NCBI GenBank assembly: GCA_946902875.1
Contig: OX336339.1
Coordinates: 23,157,349-23,221,348 of the forward strand
DNA length: 64,000 nucleotides
Source of the DNA: Nematopogon swammerdamellus
Lineage: Eukaryota; Arthropoda; Insecta; Lepidoptera; Adelidae
Direction of reading: 5' to 3'
Shown here: piece after piece, positions 10,185 through 21,213 of the stretch
How positions within the stretch are numbered: the stretch's first letter is position 1
How the letters are laid out: the number at the start of each line of letters is the position of its first letter
Program-made: the position numbers and the translations under genes
Notes under the pieces: model-generated
What the model saw: the letters and a program-made list of their open reading frames with translations, nothing else
Database searches by the model: none
Told to the model about the DNA's origin: nothing

Positions 10185-11370
10185 GTGTCCTATATTCAGC
10201 TCTACGTGAAAAGGGTAAAAGGAAATTTACGTCAAGTCAGACGGTATAAGAGCTTAACCAGGAAAGGTTCAAAGTTTACCTCGAGCAATCCAGGTTTGAC
10301 AGTAGCCGGAAAACCAATCGCAACCGTGGCTGATGAAGCTCCTTTTAAATTGTCCAACTTTTCGAAGAGAGCCTCCGCCAAACTGAAAATCCATAATATA
10401 CAACTGGTCCCCTGAGCTGCTTAAGTTCTACTTAAATGCATTCCAGCTTACTCTCCCCGACCCGAGTAACCTAGTTAGATGGGGGAAATCTACAAATAAA
10501 CTATGCCCGTCATGTAAGGAGTTCGTAGGCACGGCCAAACATTTGTTATGCGGTTGCAAAATACTACTTGAGCGAGGCCAGTATTCCTACCGTCATGATA
10601 AAGTCCTCCAAATCATCAGAGAGGCCATCAACCTGTCAATTGCACGGACCAGGAAAGGGCAAACCAGTAGCGGCTTCCAGAAGGTCAACTTTGTGAAACC
10701 TGGAGCCAATAAGCTGCCCAAAGATAGGACTAAACCTTCTTCAATTTTGGGAGCAGCAAAGGATTGGGAATTGTTGATGGACACACATGAGAAGCATTAC
10801 CAAATGCCTTCGGAAATCTGTACCACAGCATTAAGACCGGATATACTCATATTCTCAAAAGCGACAAAGCATGTAGTACTTGTTGAACTTACAGTTCCAT
10901 GGGAAAGTAACATACCGAAGGACCACAACATCAAACTTAACAAGTACTGCAACTTAGTAGACCGGATTGTGAGAAACGGATTCAAGACTGATCTCTTCGC
11001 TGTGGAAGTCGGAGCAAGAGGACTACCAGCGAAGTCGCTCTACAGTCTCTTCAAGAATCTAGGGCTCCCAAGATCGACGCTAAGCTCATATATGGAGAGA
11101 GCTTCGAAAACGTCACTGGAAGCATCCTACAGAATATGGATAGGTAGAGAGAGGGAGGTCGAGAGCGGGACTGGTGGTTTCCCCGCGTCCTAGTCAACGC
11201 AGACTAGCTGACGAGGGCTTGAAGCGAGCCGAAACGTGAAGCATGCGCGGGAAATTTAGAGTGGCCACTCGCTAGTCCCGGCCTCGATTAATACCCTCCT
11301 CTACTGCCGATGGGCCCGGATATGTTCGGTGAAGCCATCGTAAGCTTAGATCCACACCTTCCTTCTAAAT
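10185..11370 (+). mobile_element. LINE with restriction-like endonuclease, 3' portion
   Basis: It covers the endonuclease end of the ORF plus a 3' UTR shared with the minus copy at 22690-23652, including GATGGGCCCGGATATGTTCG. Homology to the other copy stops at about 11367, so its 3' UTR is truncated. The upstream frame 10185-10415 may be the decayed preceding part of the ORF in another reading frame; I cannot recognise a reverse transcriptase there. Confidence 0.75.
10387..11193 (+). pseudogene. RLE-type LINE ORF, C-terminal zinc finger and endonuclease
   Basis: The frame is open from 10387 to 11193 with no start codon of its own. It shows LNAFQLTLPDPSNLVRWG, then a CCHC finger (CPSC, then H and C after KEFVGTAK) at about 10504-10557, then YRHDKVL. 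The PD-(D/E)XK-like core RPDILIF...VVLVELTVPWE follows at about 10835-10900. This order (CCHC finger, then restriction-like endonuclease) is that of R2/R4/NeSL-type LINEs, which nick target DNA to prime reverse transcription. A one-base shift against the 23 kb copy near 11174 changes the last residues. I favour an R4/Dong-like element; the clade is uncertain. Confidence 0.75.
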
Positions 11371-11782
11371 AGCATGTCCGCATAACTCGTACTAGCTTCC
11401 GTCTAAAATCAAAAGGCTGAGACCATGCACTGGACGGTCGGACCATGCACTAACGGAGATCCGAAATGGCCACATACTACCTATATGTACCTACAAATAT
11501 TTTCAAATTACAGAATATTCAGAACATTCGGATATAAGAACCACGTCAATGCAATTTAATATTTAATTTAACTGCAACTCCGAAGGGACGTCGTCGCGTC
11601 GGCTCCGTAAGTGTGTTCTATCGTCTATTTCGTGGGGAGTGTTCGGAGGAGCAGTTTAACGCAATTCCGCCGTCCTCATTCCACGTCCGCACTAGGCGTA
11701 CTGGACAATACCACAAATTTTGATAAAACATGTTTCTTGTATGAAGACCCCCCCATAACTTTGCATTTTTTATTTTTTTATT
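11371..11782. other. Unique sequence
   Basis: A short imperfect direct repeat of GACCATGCACT lies at about 11424-11454. Nothing else is seen. Confidence 0.45.
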
Positions 11783-12090
11783 TTTAGGTTTTCGTATCCC
11801 GTACGGAAGCCTATTACTAAGCCTACGCCGTCTGTCTGTCTGTCTGTCCATCCGTCCGTCCGTCTGTCTGTCCGAGGGCTGTATCTCTTGAACCGTAATA
11901 GGTAGCTCCTTGAAATTTTCACAGAATATGTGTTATTATGGCGGATATAACAAAAAATTATAAAAAATAGAAAAAATAAAAAATTAAGGTGGGTTCCCAT
12001 ACAAGAAACATGTTTTTTTTCAATGTTTTTTTTGTGGTGCGGAAACCTCGGTGCACGATTCCGACTCGCACTTGGCCGGTCTTTTTTTAT
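11783..12090 (-). mobile_element. GTCY MITE, variant with short middle
   Basis: The terminal hairpin and (GTCT/GTCC)n lie at the left and CGCACTTGGCCGG at the right. The middle lacks the CATCTATGGCGT block of the long form and has GTGGTGCGGAAACCTCGG instead. The same subtype occurs at 31979-32328 and 33399-33530. Confidence 0.8.
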
Positions 12091-12246
12091 TGTTGTTTCT
12101 GCTAAATATGTAAATTATATTCTGTGAAAATTTTAACCGGCTAGCTATTACGGTTCCAAAGATACATCCATCGTACGGACGTGTAGACAGACATACGTTG
12201 TACACTTAGTAATAGGCTTCCGTACTGGGTACGGAAACCTAAAAAC
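12091..12246 (+). mobile_element. GTCY MITE, right half only
   Basis: It runs from TATTCTGTGAAAATTT to the terminal TAGTAATAGGCTTCCGTACTG...CCTAAAAA. It abuts the inverted copy to the left, giving a tail-out pair. Confidence 0.75.
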
Positions 12247-12297
12247 ATTATCTTAGAGCGAAGAAACGCCCCTTATTCCTTGCACTGCGCTGTACTA

Positions 12298-12477
12298 CAG
12301 GTCTGTTAAACAAAGCTGGCGCGTGCACAGTACTCACTCACACCAATGCAATTGTGCAAGTGCGCGTGAGACAGATCGGGTTTTCGTAATGCGTATGCCC
12401 CGATCTGTCTCACTCGCACTTGCACAATTGCACTGGTGTGAGTACTGTGCACGCGCCAGCTTTGGTTAACCGACCTG
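12298..12477. mobile_element. Foldback MITE with TA target duplication
   Basis: Two arms of about 80 bp fold on each other (CAGGTCTGTTAA... and ...TTAACCGACCTG) with few mismatches, and flanking TA dinucleotides lie at 12296-12297 and 12478-12479. TA duplication and CAG-starting ends suit a Tc1/mariner-mobilised MITE. No coding sequence. Confidence 0.75.
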
Positions 12478-12479
12478 TA

Positions 12480-13191
12480 ACTCTTATGCCTTTTCTTTGA
12501 CGTTATGTACCAAATTGCTTGAACATTAATATGATTTTCATTCACTCAACCGACAGGCAACATTACATGTCTACCTATTTCGCTTGCAGTAATAAAAACA
12601 TATAGTTAAATTTTTCGCTCCGGCGCCACGTATGAAAACTGTTAAGTGTAAAGTTCCCGCTTCCGTCTTAATTTTCAGATCGTTCTTATGAATAAAATTC
12701 CTTGGAGTAGGTTCCTGGCTACCGCCGCGCTACCTACACTCATTTTAATAACGAGTAGTAATTAAGTTAAAATGAAGACTAACTAGGTGTTGTGAGGCGA
12801 CGACGACGACGCCGGCGTCGACTTTAGTCTGAGTTACATAGAATTCGCTGCAAACGGAAACATAATTAAAATTCTCATCATAATTTTTTAATGTCGGCTG
12901 CTAAGTTTCTTTGGGTTTACAGAATTTCATTTGAGAAATTCAATTTGCCGAATTGCGTGAGAAATGCCCGTTAGCCGATCCAAAAACATGTGCCAACATT
13001 AAAGCCCTTCACCTCCGCGAGCACTATTTAAAAGAATCCCAGCCAATGAGAAGCGTCACAACTTCCGTTCGTACTTTCGTAACATTTCACTTTTTGTGAG
13101 TTTAGCCCCCATCCCAAACGTGCGTTAAAAAGCATCGCTTACAAAACACATCTAAATATTTTTTGGCCCAGTATACTTTTTCATCTTTTTT
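12480..13191. other. Unique sequence
   Basis: It holds a short GAC-rich run near 12797. No gene pattern is seen. Confidence 0.45.
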
Positions 13192-13303
13192 GAGAATATA
13201 ATGTTTAGAGAATGTGGTATTATGCGAATGTGGTGTTTTGCGAATATGGTGTTTTGCGAATGTGGTGTTTGGCGAATATGGTGTTTTGAGAATATGGTAT
13301 TCA
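13192..13303 (+). repeat. 16-bp minisatellite, 7 units
   Basis: Units follow GCGAATRTGGTGTTTT in exact 16-base steps from 13192 to 13303; the outer units carry GAGAAT in place of GCGAAT. It directly precedes a LINE tail. Confidence 0.9.
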
Positions 13304-13324
13304 GCGCCTGAGGGGAACAAACCA

Positions 13325-13604
13325 CTAACCCAACTACTAAGAACACATAGTTTTTCGAAATCGTTCCGGTGTCGAACGGCGAAAAAATGGAACGGTCTTC
13401 CGGTGAGTGTGTTCCCCACCACCTATAACCTGGGAATCTTCAAAAGGCGTGTCAATAAATTAAACGACAACCTTTTTGTCCGCCTCATAGCCGGCTTGGC
13501 GCCTCTCTGAGCGTGGTTTCGCGAGGAATGGTGTTATTGGCTGTGTCTGATCTTCCGTTGAAGTATGGGCACAGACACCCGCGCCGGGTGTCTATAAAAA
13601 AAAA
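13325..13604 (+). mobile_element. Jockey/CR1-like LINE C-terminus and 3' UTR
   Basis: Residues FSKSFRCRTAKKWNGLP, then VFP, then FKRRVNKL are the usual last residues of ORF2 in this LINE type; the stop is at 13508-13510. The 3' UTR has GAGCGTGGTTTCGCGAGGA and ends in poly-A at about 13595. Confidence 0.8.
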
Positions 13605-13707
13605 CACTTAAGTGCAAGTGGTGAACTGTACACTTAAAGTGGTATCTAGTAATAACGCATATCGTAGAATTAAAAATAATTTAAATATTGAATACAATCC
13701 GACTATG

Positions 13708-13833
13708 AAAAACGAAGGAAACAACATAGAAAGTTGATTGAAAATGGTGTAGTCGGGCCTGTCCGTTCGAATTCTTCTACATGCCAGACTACATCATTTT
13801 CGATCAACTTTCCTTGTTATTTCCTTCGTTTTT
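13708..13833. repeat. Imperfect 47-bp inverted repeat
   Basis: Arms 13708-13754 and 13787-13833, both built on AAAACGAAGGAA and AAAGTTGATTGAAAATG. The right arm merges into the next MITE. A partial relative occurs at 42799-42857. Confidence 0.7.
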
Positions 13834-14199
13834 AGGGTTCCGTATCCGGTGCGGGACCCTATTACTAAGCCTACGCCGTCTGTCTGTCTGTCTGTCTGTC
13901 ATCCGGTACGGGACCCTATTACTAAGCCTACGCCGTCTTTTTGTCTGTCTGTCTGTCCGAGGGCTGCATCTCTTGAACCGTAATAGGTAGCCCGTTGAAA
14001 TTTTCACAGAATATATGTTATTATGGCCGATATAAAAACAAATAAGAAAAAGTTCCAAATTCACGGGGTCCCCATACAAGAAACTAAAAAGTGTATGCGC
14101 GCCATCTACCGAAAACAGTATGAAGAAGCGCTGATCTTGACATGGCGATACGGAACCCTCGGTGCGCAGGTTCGACTCGCACTTGGCCGGTTTTTCTTA
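13833..14199 (-). mobile_element. GTCY MITE with duplicated terminal segment
   Basis: The first about 60 bases (terminal hairpin plus CTATTACTAAGCCTACGCCG) appear twice, at about 13843 and 13903. The right end has CGCACTTGGCCGG. Confidence 0.85.
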
Positions 14200-14290
14200 T
14201 CATCAATACTAATAATAAATCTGTAAGGTATGGTCATGGAGTAAGTTACTTTTTTTATGAGACATTCTCCTTTCGGGTTCTCCATAGTCA
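14200..14290 (+). mobile_element. Helitron-like 5' end fragment
   Basis: It starts TCAATACTAATAATAAATCT and follows the other copies until about 14270, then diverges. No CTAGT end is found. Confidence 0.65.
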
Positions 14291-14884
14291 GGTACATGCT
14301 TTCTTGAAGGAGTTAACGCGACTGTGCGGCAAAATGCTTAAAGTATACCAGCCTGCCTACGTCGTCGCCAGATCGTCGCGTCGTCGGCTCTGTGGCGAAT
14401 ATTTATGTAAATTTGGGCAACACAGGTATGGCAATACTGTGGAACTCTCCCGAGCCTATCTATAGGCAGAACGTATATATTACGTACCGGTATGTAGGCA
14501 GCTAGATTTCATATTGTGTGTCTTGTCGTGCCGTTAAATGCTCTGTTTGCGTGGAAATTGTAGAGTTTATCGGTATATTTAGCGTTGTGGAACGTCAAGA
14601 TTAGTTAGAGGTGTTGCGGAGGCAAGGAACGCACGTGTGAAGTTGTAAATTATTCAAATAGCGATCAAGTAGTGATAGTCGGTCGGTGTGGCGCGGCAGG
14701 TAGGACGCCAGACTGATTGCACCTCCACCTCGAAGACATTGTTCAAATAATAACGAGGATACCATTCTAATTACGATTGCGTAATTGAAAATTTAATTTG
14801 CAAACCGATCTAAGTAATTTTGTAGACCGTATGACGGATCTTTCGGCTTTATGTATGAAGCTATGCGATTCTCTATATGATATT
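14291..14884. other. Unique sequence
   Basis: No gene or repeat family is recognised. Confidence 0.45.
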
Positions 14885-15310
14885 TAAAAAACCGGCCAAG
14901 TGCGAGTCGAACTCGCGCACTGAGGGTTCCGTATCGCCATGTCATGGTCAGCGCCACTCACGCAATCTATGGATTAGTTAAAATGCTTCATACTCTTTTC
15001 GGTAGATGGCGCGCACACACTTTTTACTTTCTTGTATAGGAAACCCCGTGAATTATTTACTTTTTCTTATTATTTGTTGTTTATCGGCCATATTAACACA
15101 TAACAAATATGAAAGTGAAAATTTCAACGGGCTACCTATTACGGTTCAAGAGATACAGCCCTCGGACAGACGGACGGATGGACGGACGGATGGATGGACG
15201 GACGCACGGACAGACAGACGGCGTAGGCTTAGTAATAGGGTTAGGGTTCTTTAAAGAATTTTTAGGGTTCCGTAGGCCTAGCGCATACGGAACCCTAAAA
15301 ATTCTTTAAA
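14885..15310 (+). mobile_element. GTCY MITE with extended terminal hairpin
   Basis: Full-length structure with a long GGAC/GGAT microsatellite (15163-15220). The last hairpin is unusual: perfect 25-bp arms at about 15249-15273 and 15285-15309, against about 10 bp in other copies. Confidence 0.85.
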
Positions 15311-15801
15311 CTTTAAGAAAATCTCTATTTCGGTAGAACGATCACTGTCAACAAATGCGATATCTGAGAAACAATCCAGTTTCCTCAGCTGCTGCGTCCA
15401 GTGAGGTGTGCGGTAAAGTTGACCAGAAAGTTCCCACAAAAGCATATTCCAAACAAGATGTAGCACAACGCTAGGGTGAGAGTGGTCAGGGGGTAGCAGA
15501 GGAAGGGCGGAGGGAGGAGGGACTCCGAGTGACAGCTCCAATATTTTTGTAGCGTTTTATTGAACACATAAAAATGAAAGACAGATTGGATCGCGAGCGA
15601 ATAGTGCTTGCCTTGTTACTTTGCTGACACACATAGAGAAAGGAAGAGGTAGAGACATATAAAAAAAAACACGTGAGTGTAGCTGTTGGATGGTTTAACT
15701 GGTTTCCAATTGGTCACACGCGTGAGAGTATTGTTAGGTTTTTCCATGACTTATTATATGTAGATTACATTTTCTTCAGCATCAGGATGCAGAAGATACA
15801 C
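15311..15801. other. Unrecognised sequence
   Basis: A minus-strand frame at 15278-15541 is hydrophobic in places but matches nothing I know. It may be an old repeat. Confidence 0.35.
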
Positions 15802-16215
15802 TTTTTATGGTTCCGTATCGGTCGTACGGGACCCTATTACTAAGCCTGCGCCGTCTATCTGTCTGTCTGTCCGTCCGTCTGCCTGTCTGTCTGAGGGCTG
15901 AATCTCTTGAACAGTAATAGGTAGCCCGTTGAAATTTTCACAGAATAATGTGTTATTATGGCCGATATACTCGTAACAACAAATAATAAAAAAATATGAA
16001 AACGTAAAAAATTCACAGAGGTCCCCATAGAATAAACTAAAAAGTGTATGCGCGCCATCTACCAACAGTATGAAGCATTTTCACTAATCATGAATTTTAA
16101 CTAATATGAAGCATTTCATAATACACGCCATAGATGGCGTGAGTGGCGCTTACCATTACATTGCGATACGGAACCCTCAGTGCGCGAGTTCGACTCGCAC
16201 TTAGCCGGTTTTTTA
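15802..16215 (-). mobile_element. GTCY MITE, full length
   Basis: Order: terminal hairpin, GTCT/GTCC tract, TTCACAGAATA, CGCGCCATCTACC, CATAGATGGCGTGAGTGGCG, CGCACTTAGCCGG. It abuts a LINE tail at the right. Confidence 0.85.
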
Positions 16216-16648
16216 TAGACAGCCGGCACGGCTGGCTGTGCCAAAAAGTCCGACGGAAGATCAGACACAGCCAATAACACCACTCCTCACACAGCTACAA
16301 AGCGGACAAAATTGTCGTTGTCTAATTTATTAACACGCGTGTTGAAGGTCCCCGGGTCATAGATAATAGGGAACACGCTCCATAAGACCGTTCCATATTT
16401 TCGACCTACACGGCCCACGAACGATTTCGAAAAGCAATATATTCTCAGAAGTTGGGTGTTAAAAACATATGAATGTTTTGAGCGAGTCCGGTGAGTGTAG
16501 TGGATACGGATGGAGACAGCAGGGATGAGGGAAGCCATTTCATCGGAGCAACGACCATGGTAGTATCTATAAAACAGGCCAAGGGAACAGATTGATCGCT
16601 TTTGGCGCAATGATTCAAGTTCCTCCGCGAGCATGGGATCACCAATTA
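16213..16648 (-). mobile_element. Jockey/CR1-like LINE C-terminus, degenerate
   Basis: The minus-strand frame (16287-16658) reads FSKSFVGRVGRKYGT...VFPIIYDPGTFNTRVNKLD, a diverged version of the family C-terminus. The 3' UTR lies toward 16213. Confidence 0.7.
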
Positions 16649-16835
16649 GGCGTATCAACGAGCTAGACAGCCTACTTAAATAAAATAAAATAAATAAAAC
16701 TTAGCAACAGTCCGCAAATCTGCTGGCATGGCGCCTCACTGAGCGTGGTTTTGCGAGGAGAGGGGTTTTTGGCTCTGTCGACTGTACCATTGGTGCCTCG
16801 AAACAGCCATGTTGGTTTACATAAAAGAAAAGGCA
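16649..16835 (+). mobile_element. LINE 3' end with AT-rich insertion
   Basis: It matches 17870-18035 but an AAATAAAATA-type stretch of about 29 bases (about 16676-16704) separates ACAGCCTA from CTTAGCAACAG. It abuts the minus LINE tail, giving a head-to-head pair. Confidence 0.7.
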
Positions 16836-16869
16836 GATTGCGCGGCGCTGGATAGAGTCCAAGGACGGC

Positions 16870-17234
16870 ATTTTTTTTTTTTGTAATTTTTTTTTTTTTT
16901 TATTTATTTATTTCTTTTTTTTTATGGAAACTGACACGGTTGGCTACATGACCTACAGCATCCGTTATGTCAGCCCATAACACCGGGTGAACTTTGTGCC
17001 ACGTCAGTGCTTCCCTTCGGTCGTGCCGGCTACACTGAACTGGACGGAAAACACAAACTATTTACATAGCCGTTTCGACCGACCTTTCATTTAGTGCGGT
17101 GGTACCAACCCGGGCGGGTTGAACCCTACCACCTAGTGATATAAGAAGGGAGTCATATCCCTTAGTCGCCTTTTACGACATACACGGGGAGAGATGCAGT
17201 GGGGCTATTCTTTTAAAGTACCGGCCCCACACAG
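16870..17234 (-). mobile_element. SINE tail type B, full length with GTGTGGGGCC head
   Basis: The poly-A tail appears as T-runs at 16870-16923; the head GTGTGGGGCCGGTACTTTAA is at about 17200-17234. The GGGGC/GCCCC pair in the head can form a short stem. It is the reverse of 32935-33256. Confidence 0.8.
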
Positions 17235-17295
17235 TACGCATTATGTAGTAATAGAGCGTAGCCGAAGCAATAGAATTGATCAGCACAGGCCAATT

Positions 17296-17515
17296 CTATG
17301 TAATCCGGTGTGGGTGGCTGAGTCAGAGGGGCAAGAGAACATGCTCCGACCAGCCAATATCACCATCGAGAAGGTATTTAGGTGCCACACCGGAGACTTC
17401 CATTTTAATGTTGGCTAAGTAGGTACACTGAACTAGAGGAGTCCGACACTTGAGGCCGACATGTGCCTACCTACCCCTCGTCCAGTACGGTAGCACCAAG
17501 TCGGCTACAATTTAT
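17296..17515 (-). mobile_element. SINE tail type C
   Basis: Reads TAATCCGGTGTGGGTGGCTG at the left (3' end on minus) through to the central block at about 17480. It matches 45168-45390 at moderate divergence. The head is missing. Confidence 0.75.
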
Positions 17516-17651
17516 TTCACTCTTTGCTTTATTTTCTCTCTTCATCCACCCCTACCCTCTTCCGGTGGGCCAGCAGCCGCTCTGGGTCATGTAATTTGAT
17601 GAAAAGTTTAGCGGACTTCGTTGATTGATGAAGCTGCCGTAAGGGAAGGTA

Positions 17652-18131
17652 GTTTTTATGGTTCCGTACCGGATCCTATTAGGTACTAAGCCTTATTCCC
17701 TGCCACCCGTCCTATCTCCGCATGACTCGTCGCAGAGAGACTCAGCACCCTTTTGTTGTTAACATTGGGCTTTTGAGAACCGATCGCTTCTCTAAATCGT
17801 TTCTTTGTCGCACCGCTAGAGCGTGGAACTGTCTTCCGGCGAGTGTATTTCCTGAATCCTTTAACCTGGGTGTCTTCAAGCGTCGTATTAACGGGCTAGA
17901 CAGCCTAGCAACAGTCCGCAAATCTGCTGGCATGGCACCTAACTGAGCGTGGTTTCGCGAGGAGAGGTGATTTTGGCTCTGTCGACTGCACCATTGGTCT
18001 CTCGGCACAGCCACCCATGCTGGTTTACATAAAAAAAAAGCCCAAGCCGTCTGTCCGTCCGTCCTACATATAAAGGGCTGTATCTTTTGAACCGTAATAG
18101 GTAGGTAGCCGGTTGAAAATTTCACAAAAAC
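17652..18131 (-). mobile_element. GTCY MITE split by a LINE insertion
   Basis: The end segment lies at 17652-17694 and the GTCY tract with TTCAAAAGA..AATTTCAC at 18039-18131. The LINE tail at 17695-18038 sits between. Confidence 0.7.
17695..18038 (+). mobile_element. Jockey/CR1-like LINE C-terminus and 3' UTR
   Basis: The open frame (17722-17946) gives FSKSFLCRTARAWNCLP, ASVFPESFNL and FKRRINGLDSL, then a stop. The 3' UTR ends CAGCCACCCATGCTGG plus poly-A at about 18028. It is the best preserved LINE terminus of this type here; similar copies lie at 7042, 13325, 16213, 36702, 46494 and 48688. Confidence 0.8.
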
Positions 18132-18461
18132 TCAATGCAATAAACATAATATTTTTCCTATAATAACATCGCATATTTTCATAGGGAGTCACTCATATTT
18201 CGGTAGGTAGGTATATTGAACAAGGTACTTTCAATTACTGTCTGTTAGTACTACGCCTGTAATTAATTTTCTAATGGCTTTCGACGTTTATTTTAGGTTT
18301 ACATGACTGTTGTCCCCAAAGGGTTTAATCCACCAAAAATTAGCAAAAATTGACCACTCAGCGCACGACACGCGTCGGCCATACAGCGCCAGCCCATTTT
18401 ATCGACTTCATTATCGTAAATTAAAGGCACTACTTTCCTCTGCTCACTGTGATGGACGTAA
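18132..18461. other. Unique sequence
   Basis: Nothing recognisable. Confidence 0.45.
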
Positions 18462-18825
18462 TCAATAACACTAATAATAAATCTGTAAGGGATGGTCATG
18501 GAGTGAGTTAGTTTGTTTTATGAGATATTGCGTTTTTGTGTATGATACTGAAAGTAAATTGAGGAATTTTAGAAATATTTTCTGTATGTATGGATGTATG
18601 TTCCTCCATAACTCTTAAACCGATCATCCGAATACGATTAAACTTAGTACAAGCGCATTTAACTATACATGACACAGGATAGGCTAAATAAAATTAAGTT
18701 CCGGTTACGCTAAGATATGGCTCCCATATAAACCGATTTTTTCCCGCGCACCGAAATAAGGCTTGCTTACTTTTTTCTTTTTAAATACGAATTTCACGCG
18801 AGCGGAGCCGCGGACAAAAGCTAGT
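18462..18825 (+). mobile_element. Helitron-like non-autonomous element
   Basis: It starts TCAATAACACTAATAATAAA and ends AAAAGCTAGT after a GC-rich GCGAGCGGAGCCGCGG that can fold. A TC start, CTAGT end and subterminal hairpin are Helitron hallmarks. Compare 47549-47994 and 55681-56061. Confidence 0.75.
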
Positions 18826-19717
18826 GCTAAAATAATATTCACACACGCCGCCGCCGCCGCAGGAAACGCCGCCGCACCGCCGCGGAGCGCCACGCCGCGC
18901 ATCATAAAATATTGCGCCAGAGCGAAGTTATTAAAAAATACACCCGTTTTATTAAGTAATTTCCTTTGGGAACGCTGCCATAACGAATTATCATGCAGTG
19001 CGGTGTCATTGGAGTGCGCACCTCGAAAAGAATGGAAACGCCGCCGCGCCGGGGCGAGGCCCGCGTTCCAGACATCCCGACCTGACGACGTCGCCGTCGC
19101 GGCGCGGCGGCGACTAATATTAAATACCGCACCCACCCAGTATTCCATTTTGATGTCCATGCCTTCTTCAAGGCTCTACGTAGTTTGACCTGAATATTTT
19201 TCACATTAACGCACATTGTAATTTTTATTATAGTTAGCTTAATTACTGTTTTTTTTTTGTTAAAAGGAATATTTAATTTAATAAACGTTTTTTTTTTGGT
19301 TTCTTTTTTTTTAATAATTTTTATTTTGCCATGTATCAGCTGAAGAAACTTAACGCATATTATGTAAGTCCGTTCTTTTTTTAGATATTTAAAATTAGTA
19401 TAACTTGTATTTTAAAATTTAATTTAATACACATTATAATGAGGTGAAAAAAGGTGAAAAATATTTCTATAAAGTTTGGTAAATTATTAAAATCAAAAGA
19501 GCCCGAATGTAGAGTCGACGAAAACAGAAGTGGAGCCTGCAAACACTCTAAGCCAACAGAAAAAGTAGGATTTAAATAACGAATTACCAAAACTTTTGGG
19601 TCGAAAATTAATAATTACTTTTCCTTCTATTTGTTGATGCCGAAATGAGTTTGTATCAGAAATTAATTTTATTTTAACCTGATTTACCCACGGTAAACCT
19701 TTTGCAATTATATTTAA
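18826..19717. other. GC-rich island and T-rich tract
   Basis: 18840-19130 is GC-rich with CGCCG runs around a less GC-rich core, and has open frames on both strands by composition only. T-rich runs lie at 19248-19320. Unique otherwise; possibly regulatory. Confidence 0.4.
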
Positions 19718-20598
19718 TCAATACTAATAATAAATCTGTAAGGGATGGTCATATGAGTAAGTTACTTTGTTTTATGAGATACTTATTGCGTTTGTAGACT
19801 CTACGAGTATGTATGATAATGAAACTAAATTGGCGATTTTTAGAAATCTTTTTAACCGACTTCAAAAAAGGAGGAGGTTCTATGTTCGGCTGTATGTATT
19901 TTTTTTTATGTATGTTCAGCAATATCTTCCCCAATTGTGAACCAATTTCGATGATTCTTTTTGTGTTCGGTTCAGTCTACCTCCAAGGTGGTCCCATTTT
20001 TTTTTTGGTCAAGATCGGATTGGAAAGCGAGGCGGAATCGCGAGGCCGAAGGCCGAGCGATTCCGCCGAGTACATTAATAGCAAATAAAAATTACTAAAA
20101 AACTGTGAAATAAAAAACTATTAAAAAAAATATAAAAACCGCCTTCAAAAATGTATGAAATAAAAAAATTAAAATCGAACCCTAGAGTTGAAGGCGGTGG
20201 TGCTAAAGCAAGCAAAAATAACCGACCGCCTTCAACTCTAGGGTTCGATTTTTATTTTTTTATTTCATACATTTTTGAAGGCGGTTTTTATATTTTTTTA
20301 AATAGTTTTTTTCTGTATGTATGTAGTATGTATGTATTTATGCATGTAAATATGTATGTATGTTCCTCCATAACTCTTAAACCGATCATCCGAATTCTAC
20401 GAAACTTAGTACACGCACATTTAGCTATGCGGGACACAGGATAGGCTAAATAAAATTCAGTACCGGTTACGCTAATATGTGGCTGTCATACAAACCGAAT
20501 TGTTCCACGTGCCGAAATAAAGTTACGGTAGCGAGCTTACTTACTTTCTTCTTTTAAATACGAATTTCACGCGATCGAAGCCGCGGGCAAAAGCTAGT
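19718..20598 (+). mobile_element. Helitron-like element with nested foldback
   Basis: Start TCAATACTAATAATAAATC, end CAAAAGCTAGT (20594-20598). The element is split at the GATTTTTAGAAAT / CTGTATGTATG join by the foldback at 19851-20309. Confidence 0.8.
19851..20309 (-). mobile_element. Foldback MITE with GAAGTCGGTT ends (E2)
   Basis: It starts TAACCGACTTCAAAAAAGG. The 83-bp arms 20117-20199 and 20225-20307 pair nearly perfectly. It is the inverse layout of E1/E3 and is nested in a Helitron-like copy. Confidence 0.8.
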
Positions 20599-21213
20599 AT
20601 TAAAAATTAACCGTAAACAAAACACTAGCCGCGTTGCCCCTTTGAATCTCCAGTCCAGTCCCATTGTGCTGTGGAAAAAAGTATTTGGTCGTCCGATTTT
20701 TCTATCAAAAGCTTTCCGAGCTGATAAAAAAGCATTTTGCGTCTGGTGACCACATTCAATTTAACAAAAAAAAATTAATTATTGCTAGGAATATGTTGTG
20801 GCCAGATATCGCAAGTAGAAGCCGAAACGCCAAGCCTAAGTTATCTTTAGTCGTTAATCAACTCATTAGCGTGAGAGAAAAAAACCTCTAAATATTTCCT
20901 CGCGTCATGTTTTACCATCTCTTTTAACGGAATATGTAATCCCCATGAGACGTATACATCCACGAGCTCGCCGCTTTTTACATTTGCACCACAGTAATAA
21001 ATTGTGCCTCCCTGAGAGGACTGGAGTACTGAATGACACACAGACAGCCGAACGCATGTTCTCGTTCAATATAACGACGGACGGTTGGATTTCCAAACCG
21101 AGCGCCCCATCATTGAAATAAAGACTAATTGAGATCTTTTTGCGTTAAAATAAATTCAATAGGAAAATAATTTAAACATTTTGTTTCCAAATGTTGGCAA
21201 TTTGTTTCTTTTG
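20599..21213. other. Unique sequence
   Basis: Non-repetitive within this window. A 75-codon frame at 20664-20891 has no recognisable pattern. Confidence 0.45.

Noticed and set aside
18705..19216. 150-codon ORFs on both strands
   Set aside because: They start inside a Helitron-like end and run through CGCCG-rich DNA; compositional.
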